A DNA stretch of 9,486 nucleotides from Acidobacteriota bacterium (lineage in GTDB: Bacteria > Acidobacteriota > Vicinamibacteria > Vicinamibacterales > UBA2999), in contig CANJYC010000057.1 in NCBI GenBank assembly GCA_947478985.1, positions 1 to 9,486 on the forward strand, read 5' to 3'. This document shows, one piece after another, positions 1-9,486 of this stretch. Both the position numbers and the translations under genes were made by a program. Each line of letters starts with the position of its first letter. The first letter of the stretch is position 1. The notes under the pieces are model-generated. The model saw only the letters and a program-made list of their open reading frames with translations, did no database searches and was not told the origin of the DNA.

Positions 1-14
1 AATCGCTTCAACAT
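1..14 (-). CDS. Start of an unidentified gene downstream of mfd (partial)
   Basis: An ATG on the minus strand at 14-12 opens a frame that reads Met-Leu-Lys-Arg and then leaves the window. It lies 25 bases after the mfd stop codon. An AAGGA ribosome binding site sits 7 bases upstream, which is a better Shine-Dalgarno match than most genes in this window have. The close spacing suggests co-transcription with mfd. Four residues are not enough to assign a product. A secreted or periplasmic protein such as a peptidyl-prolyl isomerase is sometimes found after mfd in related genomes, but that is only a guess from context. Confidence 0.45.
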
Positions 15-21
15 GGACAAT

Positions 22-26
22 TCCTT
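22..26 (-). promoter_or_regulatory. Ribosome binding site for the partial gene at 14-1
   Basis: On the minus strand the bases read AAGGA, 7 bases before the ATG at 14-12. This site is the main reason for believing that a real gene starts at the left edge of the window. Confidence 0.5.
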
Positions 27-39
27 AGGGATCAGTATG

Positions 40-3696
<3,657 letters not shown>

Positions 3697-4963
3697 CGGC
3701 GACGAAATCGGCCAGCCGGTGATTGCCCGCCAGCGTGTAATGACAGCAGTTGTCCATATAAACCGCCGACGGCTCGGTATCGAACGCGTGCGTCGCGTCG
3801 AAATACCTGATTTTCCCTTTCAGTGACCCGGCCCCATTCGGACCCGTGAGGACCGGATACCCCTGTTCGACGCTCCGCTTGAAGGGCGAGGCATCGCTTT
3901 TCGCCACGCGAGCCTCGTCAGCGCTGAATCGACGCACCGTGTAGTACTGGTTCGGCTGGAGAAAGTGGAAGTAGGGGACGTTGAGGCTGGCGAGCATGTC
4001 GTTCATCTGCAGGGACGCCCGCGCCCACTGCTGCGCGATCGCTTCGAAGAGCACCACTCCCTCCCTGGGCTCGACCTCGGGCGTCACGCGAACCACCGAG
4101 GTCGCGCGCGGATTCGAGGGAAGGTTGGCGAACCGCCCCTGTTCTCTGTGGTAGTCGTCGAGCGTCCGCTCGTATAACCGTTCCAGCACGAAGTTGATGG
4201 CCGCGGAATGGTTGTCGGCCAGGCGTGTCGCCAGGCTGTTGAGCCGTTCTTTATACGCATCGATCGCGGCGAGCGATCGGAGCTTCTCCGGTGTGAGGGT
4301 GGAACGGTCCAGCACGTTGATCAGCGGATCCATATGCTGAAAGCTCGGCATCGACACGTCGAACCCGTGCTGGTGGTTGAGCTCGCCCAGCGCCACTTCA
4401 TTGAGTCCATCAATGTTGACGACGAGGTCGAACGTCTGCCCGATGGACAGGAAGTAGGCCAGCACCAGCAGGTGCTGCGGCTGCTTGTAGCCTTCATGGC
4501 TGAAACAGAGCGGGACCAGCTCCCGGTTCCGGAAGTACGGATTCTGGCGCAGCTGGCTCATGAGCCGATCGGCGCCCAGCTGGCAGAACCAGACACCAAC
4601 CGATCCCCCGAACAGGCCGATCACGTATTGCCTGTCGCTAGTCTTCGTGAACGGATAGTTGTGCGGCGACACGAACCCGAAGTTGTTGGTGAGCCGCGGC
4701 GTGAGCGGGACATCCGGATCGCGCAGCGCGTCGGGAATGTTGAACGCAAATCCCGGCGCGTGCGTGGGGCCGAAGTACGGGTGAAGCGCGTCTCCGGTCA
4801 GCCGCCCCTCGTCGTTCTCCTGAATCCGCTCGTACGGCGGACGCGCCCCGTAGAACAGCGCACCGTGATCGACATAGTAGGCAGCGAGACCGACTAGCTC
4901 GGCAAGCGCGCCGAACAGCAGCAGATTGACGGCGATGATGCCGACAGTTCGTCGTGACATGCG

Positions 4964-6802
4964 CTAATCAGGGATGAGTGTTGACGCGTAGTCGACCCGC
5001 CGCGCCGGGTCCTGCTGATCCTTGCGGAGGATACAGCGACCGATGGCCAGCATGTCGAGACCTGTTCCCATGAAGCAGCGGAACGCATCCTCCGGCGTGC
5101 AGACGATCGGTTCACCTCGCACGTTGAAGCTGGTGTTCACGAGCATCGGGCAACCGGTCTTGCTCTTGAAGGCCTCGAGCAGCTGGTGATAGAGCGGGTG
5201 CGTCACGGCATCCACGGTCTGAATCCTGGCCGAATAGTCGACGTGTGTGACTGCCGGAATGCCGGAGCGAGCCACGTTCAGCTTGTCGATGCCGAAGAGG
5301 TGCTGTTCGGCATCGGTCATCTCGCGCCGCCGCGATGGCGAGACATCGGCGACCAGCAGCATGTAGGGGCTCTCGCGGTCGAGCTCGAACCACTCTGCGA
5401 CGTCGTCCTTGAGGACCGACGGCGCAAACGGCCTGAAGCTCTCCCGGAACTTGACCTTCAGGTTGAGCACCTTCTGCATCGATGGGGATCGCGGGTCTCC
5501 GAGAATCGACCGCGCCCCCAGCGCGCGCGGGCCGAACTCCATCCGGCCCTGGAACCATCCGACGGCCAGTTCATCGGCCAGACCGGTCGCCACGGTGTCG
5601 ACCAGAGCGGTATCATCGGCAGCCACCTCGAAGTGCGCACCCGCACCTCGCAGTCGTGTCTCGATGTCATCCTGCGCCCAGTTGGGTCCGAGGTAACTTC
5701 CAGACATGCCATCGGACCCTTGGTGCGCCACACGGGGCTGCTCCAGGTGCGAGTGGTAGGCCGCGAGCGCCGCACCGATGGCACCGCCCGCATCTCCTGC
5801 CGCTGGCTGGATCCAGATATTCGCAAAACGGCCGTCGCGTAGAACCTTACCGTTGGCCACGCAATTGAGCGCCACACCGCCGGCGAGGCAGAGGTTAGGA
5901 ATCGTGAACTCCGCGGCGAGCGCCCGCGTCAGCCTCAACAGCACGTCGTCGGTCACCGCCTGAATCGACGCAGCGATGTCCATGTGGAACTGTTCGAGCG
6001 GCTCATCCGGCCGCCGGGCAGGCCGGCCGAACAGGGCGTCGAATCGCGCGTTCGTCATCCGCAGCCCGGTGCAGTAATCGAAGTAGTCGAGATTGAGCCG
6101 GAACGTGCCGTCCGCCTTCACATCGATGAGCGTCTTCAGGATCTGCGGCGCAAAGCGCGGCGTGCCGTACGGCGCGAGCCCCATGACCTTGTACTCGCCG
6201 GAGTTGACCCGAAAGCCGGTGTAGTAGGTGAACGCGGAGCAGAGCAGCCCGAGGGAATGAGGAAAGTGAATTTCCCGGACGGTTTCGAGCGCGCGACCGC
6301 GTCCGATGCTCACCGATGTCGTCGCCCACTCGCCGACCCCGTCCATCGTGAGCACCACGGCCTCTGAGAATGGCGACGGAAAGTAGGCGCTGGCTGCGTG
6401 GCTCTGGTGGTGTTCGGCAAACAGCAGCCGATCGCGTAGCGGTCGTGCGAAGCCGAGCGCGCGGAGTTCCCGTGCGAGCAGATCCTTCTGGAACAGTTTC
6501 TCCCGGATCCAGAGAGGCAGCGCCATGGCAAAGCTGCGGTAGCCACGTGGCGCGAAGGCCAGATAGGTTTCGAGCAGCCGCTCAAACTTGACGAACGGCT
6601 TTTCGTAGAAGGCGATGTAGTCGATCTCGTCACCGCCTACGGCTGCGGCCTCCAGGCAGTAGCGGACAGCGTTGGCGGGAAAACGCGCGTCGTGCTTGCG
6701 GCGCGTGAAGCGCTCTTCCTGCGCAGCAGCCACGATGCGGCCGTCCACGACGAGCGCCGCCGCGCTGTCGTGATAGAAGGCCGATACCCCGAGAATGCGC
6801 AT
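4964..6802 (-). CDS. O-carbamoyltransferase, NodU/CmcH/TobZ family
   Basis: Enzymes of this family use carbamoyl phosphate and ATP to make carbamoyl-adenylate, then move the carbamoyl group to a hydroxyl on a sugar or small molecule. The 612-residue protein has the expected full length and two domains. The N-terminal Kae1/ASKHA-like domain begins MRILGVSAFYHDSAAAL, with the conserved EERFTRRKHD, the metal-binding-type EHHQSHAASAY near residues 130-140, DGVGEW near 153-158, and SGEYKVMGLAPYG. The C-terminal carbamoyltransferase domain contains GWFQGRMEFGPRALGARSIL near residue 415-435, KFRESFRPFAPSVL, and NTSFNVRGEPIVCTPEDA. No key motif appears damaged. It follows the DUF5989 gene by 6 bases without a clear Shine-Dalgarno site, which suggests translational coupling. 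Its place in a polysaccharide export locus suggests glycan carbamoylation, as with NodU on Nod factors, but a small-molecule substrate cannot be excluded. It is also the same family as SxtI. Confidence 0.94.
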   Translation of the reverse strand: MRILGVSAFYHDSAAALVVDGRIVAAAQEERFTRRKHDARFPANAVRYCLEAAAVGGDEIDYIAFYEKPFVKFERLLETYLAFAPRGYRSFAMALPLWIREKLFQKDLLARELRALGFARPLRDRLLFAEHHQSHAASAYFPSPFSEAVVLTMDGVGEWATTSVSIGRGRALETVREIHFPHSLGLLCSAFTYYTGFRVNSGEYKVMGLAPYGTPRFAPQILKTLIDVKADGTFRLNLDYFDYCTGLRMTNARFDALFGRPARRPDEPLEQFHMDIAASIQAVTDDVLLRLTRALAAEFTIPNLCLAGGVALNCVANGKVLRDGRFANIWIQPAAGDAGGAIGAALAAYHSHLEQPRVAHQGSDGMSGSYLGPNWAQDDIETRLRGAGAHFEVAADDTALVDTVATGLADELAVGWFQGRMEFGPRALGARSILGDPRSPSMQKVLNLKVKFRESFRPFAPSVLKDDVAEWFELDRESPYMLLVADVSPSRRREMTDAEQHLFGIDKLNVARSGIPAVTHVDYSARIQTVDAVTHPLYHQLLEAFKSKTGCPMLVNTSFNVRGEPIVCTPEDAFRCFMGTGLDMLAIGRCILRKDQQDPARRVDYASTLIPD

Positions 6803-6808
6803 CGGGGG

Positions 6809-6958
6809 TCAGAAGATCGTGTAGATGAACGGCGCCAGCACGCTGCCCTTGGCGAGAATGAGCAGACCGCCGAACAGGAGCAGCACGAGGATGAGCGGCA
6901 GCAGCCAGAACTTCTTCCGCGTTGCCATGTATGCCCAGAACTCCCGCACGAATTCCAT
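6809..6958 (-). CDS. DUF5989 family small membrane protein
   Basis: This 49-residue protein has a short charged N-terminus (MEFVREFWAYMATRKKFW), one long hydrophobic helix at about residues 18-36 (LLPLILVLLLFGGLLILA), and a conserved ending GSVLAPFIYTIF. The pattern KKFW-LLP then SxLAPFIYxxF is the hallmark of DUF5989 proteins, which I recognise as regular neighbours of carbamoyltransferases and SxtJ proteins. The start is fixed by an AGGAG site 5 bases upstream, which overlaps the stop codon of the SxtJ gene. Length and position match the tiny SxtK-type protein of saxitoxin clusters. The function is unknown. A single-pass partner or membrane tether for the carbamoyltransferase is a reasonable inference. 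A longer open frame through this region (to 7522) is not the real gene, because it reads across SxtJ in another frame. Confidence 0.88.
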   Translation of the reverse strand: MEFVREFWAYMATRKKFWLLPLILVLLLFGGLLILAKGSVLAPFIYTIF

Positions 6959-6963
6959 ATCTG

Positions 6964-6968
6964 CTCCT
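6964..6968 (-). promoter_or_regulatory. Ribosome binding site for the DUF5989 gene
   Basis: The minus strand reads AGGAG, 5 bases before the ATG at 6958. The site overlaps the TAG stop codon of the upstream SxtJ gene (TAGGAG). This decides the start of the small gene and links its translation to SxtJ. Confidence 0.75.
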
Positions 6969-7413
6969 AGAACTGCTGGTCCATCCGCGAGTGTGGCTGC
7001 TGTCGGCGATCGATCCAGTAAGTCGCGGCCGACGGGTCCGGACACATGCCGGCTGCGCGTCCTTTCCCAATCATCCGCAGGACGAGGCCGAACGGTGTCA
7101 CCACGAAGTAGAAGAGCGCCCCCATCACCACCGGGTTGACGATGCGGTGCATGACCAGGCCGAGCCGCAGCCAGAGCTGATTGAGCGGTGCCAGCACGGT
7201 CGGCATGACGAGCGCGGACGCCAGAAAGAACGCCGCGACCTCCAGGGCCCAGACGCGTATCGGTCTGTGGCTCCACGCCGGTGCCAGCGCCACTAAGGTG
7301 AACACCGCTGTGAAGAGCAGGCCGAACGACCGGTCTGAGGGACCAACGGCCGGCTCGTCGCGATGGAGCGGTTCGTGGGTGTCGGAGGCGCGGCTCGTCT
7401 TCGTGCCCGTCAC
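6967..7413 (-). CDS. SxtJ family membrane protein
   Basis: The protein is 148 residues when started at the GTG at 7413, which overlaps the TGA of the upstream nucleotidyltransferase gene as GTGA. The frame stays open to an ATG at 7539, but those extra 42 residues are Arg-rich shadow sequence of the upstream gene. After a polar N-terminus come three hydrophobic segments, at about 30-47 (after DRSFG), 54-76 and 91-112. The last contains NPVVMGALFYFVVTPFGLVLRM followed by GKGRA, which matches the SxtJ pattern of a helix ending in TPxGLxxRxxGK. The C-terminal tail is polar and probably cytoplasmic. SxtJ proteins have no proven activity. Their steady association with carbamoyltransferases and DUF5989 proteins suggests a membrane complex that presents or receives a carbamoylated lipid-linked glycan. 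No Shine-Dalgarno site is visible, so translation probably depends on re-initiation at the overlap. Confidence 0.85.
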   Translation of the reverse strand: MTGTKTSRASDTHEPLHRDEPAVGPSDRSFGLLFTAVFTLVALAPAWSHRPIRVWALEVAAFFLASALVMPTVLAPLNQLWLRLGLVMHRIVNPVVMGALFYFVVTPFGLVLRMIGKGRAAGMCPDPSAATYWIDRRQQPHSRMDQQF

Positions 7414-7898
7414 GTCGTGAGCGCCCGCACGCGCGCGATGATATTGGTGCTCGAATGTCCTGGCGCCAGCTCGACGCGCACCACGCGTCCGCCGCGGGCT
7501 TCGACCACGTCGCGACCGACAATGCGGTCCTCGGCCCAATCCGCGCCCTTCACAAGGACATCCGGCTGGATTCGGCTGATGACGTCGTGCGGCGTGTCCT
7601 CATCGAAGATCACAGCCACGTCGACCGAGGCCAGCGCGCGGAGCATTTCAGCGCGCTCTCGCTCAGGGTTCATCGGGCGCAGCGGACCTTTGATGGCCTG
7701 GACGGACCGGTCTGAGTTCACTGCCACGATGAGGGCGTCGCCGAGCGCACGCGCGTCGCGCAGGTAGCGCACGTGTCCTGGATGAAGCAGATCAAAGACA
7801 CCGTTGGTGAAGACCACCGTGCCACCACGCGCCCGAACGGCGGCCGCGAAGGCCGCCGCTTCATCGACGCTCGACACGACCGGACCCGACTCGTGCAT
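7410..7898 (-). CDS. rfaE2: RfaE2-like sugar-phosphate nucleotidyltransferase
   Basis: This stand-alone 162-residue protein belongs to the cytidylyltransferase-like fold. RfaE2 (HldE C-terminal domain) enzymes transfer AMP from ATP to D-glycero-beta-D-manno-heptose 1-phosphate, giving ADP-heptose for lipopolysaccharide or S-layer glycans. Evidence includes the nucleotide-binding FTNGVFDLLHPGHVRYL, with the HxGH motif at His39-Pro-Gly-His42, AVNSDRSVQAIKGPLRP, VLVKGADWAEDRIVG, and the C-terminal GHSSTNIIARV. The chosen start at 7898 overlaps the ATPase stop by one base (TGATG) and has an AAAGG site 6 bases upstream. An ATG 39 bases further out is in frame but lies inside the ATPase gene. The kinase (HldE N-terminal/HldA) and phosphatase (GmhB) are not in the window. 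The heptose substrate is likely by family but not proven; another sugar phosphate or a glycerol-phosphate-like substrate is possible. Confidence 0.9.
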   Translation of the reverse strand: MHESGPVVSSVDEAAAFAAAVRARGGTVVFTNGVFDLLHPGHVRYLRDARALGDALIVAVNSDRSVQAIKGPLRPMNPERERAEMLRALASVDVAVIFDEDTPHDVISRIQPDVLVKGADWAEDRIVGRDVVEARGGRVVRVELAPGHSSTNIIARVRALTT

Positions 7899-9220
7899 CA
7901 CAAGCCTTTGATTGAGAGGCCGCCCGAAAAGCGCCACGCGTGCGGCGGACGGAAGATGCCCGCCTCCTTGAGGCGCGATGTCACCCGGAAGGTGTACCGC
8001 AGGCGGTGGTAATCGTAGGGCGTGCCGTTCGCGCGATGCGCGGCGACATCAAGCTTGTAAGTGCCTTCCACCAGGTCGAGCCGATCAATCCTGAAACTCA
8101 CCTCGCCTGCCCCTGTGATGTCTCCGCCGGTGGCACCCTCAATGTGCGTGTTCGTCCCGTAACAGCACACGCCGTCGGTATTGAAAAGTCCGATCCCTAT
8201 GACGACGTCGTTCACCGGCGCGGCGGCACGAAGCGCGAGCCTGATCTCGAACGGCTGGCCGGACTCGAAAACGTGATTCTCGTGCCCCTCCGCATCTAGC
8301 ACATCGACGCGGACGATCTCCACTTCGCGCGAACCCCAGCGCCCTTCGACGGCCTGGAACATGTCAGGGGGCCCGTCAGCGTGAGTGTCGGCCTCCGCGT
8401 TCACCCGTGATGCATCAGCGAGTTGAGCGTTCTCGCCCTCCGACACCGCCATCAGATACGCGTCGATGACACGTTTGGGGTCACCCTGGGCGCGGACCAG
8501 CCCGCCGTCGAGCCACAGCGCCTCGTCGCAGTATCGGGTCACCATGTCGAGGGAGTGCGTGACGATGAGAACCGTCCGCCCGCGCCGCCTGAACTCGGCA
8601 AACTTGTCGAGGCATTTGTGAGTGAAGGCCTCGTCGCCAACGGCAAGCACCTCGTCGACGAGCAGGACCTCGGGATCGACATGAATGGCCACGGCGAACC
8701 CGAGCCGCATGTACATGCCAGACGAGTACGTCTTCACCGGGGCATCGATAAAGTCCTCGATCTCGGCAAAGCGGACGATCTCGTCGAACCGCGCCGCAAT
8801 CTCGCGCTTCGTCATCCCGAGCATCATCCCGTTGATGAAGACGTTCTCGCGACCGGAGATCTCGGGGTGAAAGCCGGCGCCCAACTCAATCAGTGCTGAG
8901 AGCCTCCCCTGCACACGCACGGTGCCGGCCGTGGGACGCCCAATGCCGGCTATGAGCTTGAGCATCGTGCTCTTCCCAGAGCCGTTGCGGCCGACGATGC
9001 CAAATGTCCGGCCAGCCGCGACATCGAAGGAGACTCCTTTCAAGGCCTCAAAGGCGTCCTCCGGCTTGAGGTCGCGCAGCACCTGACCGGACAGCAGCGC
9101 GCTCTTGAATGTCGAGAACTGCTTCCGCCGGCCGAAACGCTGGTAGACCTTACGGACGTCTCGCACTTCGATTGCGTGGCCCGCCGTCCCCATATCCGTA
9201 CCAGGCGCTCCGTCGCTCAC
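7898..9220 (-). CDS. wzt: Polysaccharide ABC exporter ATPase with C-terminal glycan-binding domain
   Basis: This 440-residue protein powers export of an undecaprenyl-linked polysaccharide across the inner membrane with its Wzm-type permease. The ATPase domain (about 10-245) has Walker A GRNGSGKST with Lys83, the truncated signature YSSGM near residues 164-168, and Walker B/D-loop LLVDEVLAVGDEAF near 183-196, which is typical of the Wzt/TagH/RfbB group. A linker at about 255-295 leads to a C-terminal beta-rich domain (about 298-425) with the Wzt_C pattern, including GIGLFNTDGVCCYGTNT and GTYKLDVAAHRANGTPYDYH. In Escherichia coli O8/O9a such domains bind the modified non-reducing end of the chain and license export. 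The start is the GTG at 9220, with GGAGGA just upstream and overlapping the permease TGA as GTGA. An open extension to 9457 is a shadow of the permease. Homology is secure, and the domain implies a chain-end or modification-dependent export signal. Confidence 0.95.
   Translation of the reverse strand: MSDGAPGTDMGTAGHAIEVRDVRKVYQRFGRRKQFSTFKSALLSGQVLRDLKPEDAFEALKGVSFDVAAGRTFGIVGRNGSGKSTMLKLIAGIGRPTAGTVRVQGRLSALIELGAGFHPEISGRENVFINGMMLGMTKREIAARFDEIVRFAEIEDFIDAPVKTYSSGMYMRLGFAVAIHVDPEVLLVDEVLAVGDEAFTHKCLDKFAEFRRRGRTVLIVTHSLDMVTRYCDEALWLDGGLVRAQGDPKRVIDAYLMAVSEGENAQLADASRVNAEADTHADGPPDMFQAVEGRWGSREVEIVRVDVLDAEGHENHVFESGQPFEIRLALRAAAPVNDVVIGIGLFNTDGVCCYGTNTHIEGATGGDITGAGEVSFRIDRLDLVEGTYKLDVAAHRANGTPYDYHRLRYTFRVTSRLKEAGIFRPPHAWRFSGGLSIKGL
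7905..7909 (-). promoter_or_regulatory. Ribosome binding site for the rfaE2-like gene
   Basis: AAAGG on the minus strand lies 6 bases before the ATG at 7898, within the last codons of the ATPase gene. It supports the overlapping start at 7898 over the in-frame ATG at 7937. Confidence 0.55.
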
Positions 9221-9486
9221 ACTTCCTCCGCAAGGGTGTCGCGCAGCCGGTCGAAGATGAAGTAGCCCGTGAAGAAGATGACTACGGCTTCGGCGCCGAC
9301 GACTCCAAGGCGCCACCATTCCGTGAACGGACCCGGTCTGAACAGGACGTCCTGATAGGCGACGGCAAGGTGTGTGAACGGGTTGAGGTTCAGCAACCGC
9401 CCCATGGTGCCGGGTGCGCGCGACAGCGGATAGATGATGGGGGTCGCGAAGAACCACAGCGTGAGCAGGTTCTGGAGCAGGTCGCG
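9217..9486 (-). CDS. wzm: Polysaccharide ABC exporter permease, C-terminal part (Wzm-like, partial)
   Basis: Only the last 89 residues are present; the gene continues beyond the right edge. The visible part begins RDLLQNLLTLWFFATPIIYP, followed by the conserved NPFTHLAVAYQDVLF loop. A final membrane helix (about RLGVVGAEAVVIFFTGYFIF) and a short cytoplasmic tail RDTLAEEV complete it. This is the C-terminal pattern of ABC-2 type permeases such as Wzm, KpsM, TagG and RfbA, which form the membrane channel for lipid-linked polysaccharide. The stop codon overlaps the start of the ATPase gene (GTGA), as expected for two subunits of one transporter made in fixed ratio. A start from the internal Met at 9405 would cut off conserved sequence and is not used. 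The family is clear; the particular glycan is not. Confidence 0.92.
   Translation of the reverse strand, partial: RDLLQNLLTLWFFATPIIYPLSRAPGTMGRLLNLNPFTHLAVAYQDVLFRPGPFTEWWRLGVVGAEAVVIFFTGYFIFDRLRDTLAEEV
9224..9229 (-). promoter_or_regulatory. Ribosome binding site for the exporter ATPase gene
   Basis: GGAGGA on the minus strand is the strongest Shine-Dalgarno match in the window. It ends 3 bases before the GTG at 9220. It lies inside the last permease codons and favours the GTG start over the ATG at 9193, which has no well placed site. Confidence 0.65.

Noticed and set aside
4208..4897. 229-residue plus-strand frame opposite the SGNH gene
   Set aside because: It has no recognisable motif, no good start context, and lies antisense to a coherent membrane-anchored SGNH protein.
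5186..5842. 218-residue plus-strand frame opposite the carbamoyltransferase
   Set aside because: It is antisense to highly conserved carbamoyltransferase motifs and resembles no known family; codon bias of the real gene explains it.
6809..7522. A 237-residue frame ending with the DUF5989 protein
   Set aside because: Only the last 49 residues match a family and have their own ribosome binding site; the rest runs antiphase through the SxtJ and nucleotidyltransferase genes.
7414..7539. Upstream extension of the SxtJ gene to an ATG at 7539
   Set aside because: The 42 extra residues are Arg-rich shadow sequence of the nucleotidyltransferase gene, and SxtJ proteins are close to 148 residues from the GTG at 7413.
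9221..9457. N-terminal extension of the exporter ATPase frame up to an ATG at 9457
   Set aside because: The extra 79 residues are Arg/His/Pro-rich, unlike ATPases, and overlie the well conserved permease C-terminus in another frame; a GTG with GGAGGA at 9220 gives the expected start.

Overview
The window is a high-GC (roughly 60-65% by eye) bacterial chromosomal segment in which every supported gene lies on the minus strand, so transcription runs from position 9486 towards position 1. Genes are very tightly packed, with overlapping stop/start codons and gaps of at most about 25 bases. Nothing in the sequence fixes the taxon. The GC content, the style of the Mfd protein and the gene mix would fit an environmental lineage such as Acidobacteriota (Vicinamibacteria-like), but that is a weak inference.

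In transcription order, the right part (about 9486-3617) is the distal end of a surface-polysaccharide export and modification locus. It holds the C-terminal end of an ABC-2 polysaccharide export permease (Wzm type), its ATPase with a C-terminal carbohydrate-binding domain (Wzt type), and a stand-alone RfaE2-type sugar-phosphate nucleotidyltransferase. These are followed by a small SxtJ-family membrane protein, a 49-residue DUF5989 membrane peptide, a NodU/CmcH/TobZ-type O-carbamoyltransferase, and a membrane-anchored SGNH-hydrolase-like protein. The left part (3696-40) is mfd, the transcription-repair coupling factor, which overlaps the SGNH gene by 80 bases. The first 14 bases are the start of one more gene with a good ribosome binding site.

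A plausible reading is that the Wzm/Wzt transporter exports a glycan across the inner membrane. The nucleotidyltransferase would supply an activated sugar, possibly heptose-like. The four-gene SxtJ / DUF5989 / carbamoyltransferase / SGNH set would decorate the glycan, with carbamoylation as the best supported reaction. The order SxtJ, tiny membrane protein, carbamoyltransferase uses the same three families as sxtI-sxtJ-sxtK of cyanobacterial saxitoxin clusters, where the two small proteins also have no established function. This co-occurrence is the most interesting signal in the window: it suggests that the small membrane proteins are partners of the carbamoyltransferase rather than toxin-specific genes.

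No rRNA, tRNA, CRISPR array, insertion sequence, attachment site or convincing promoter or terminator was seen. No gene-free stretch longer than about 30 bases exists.
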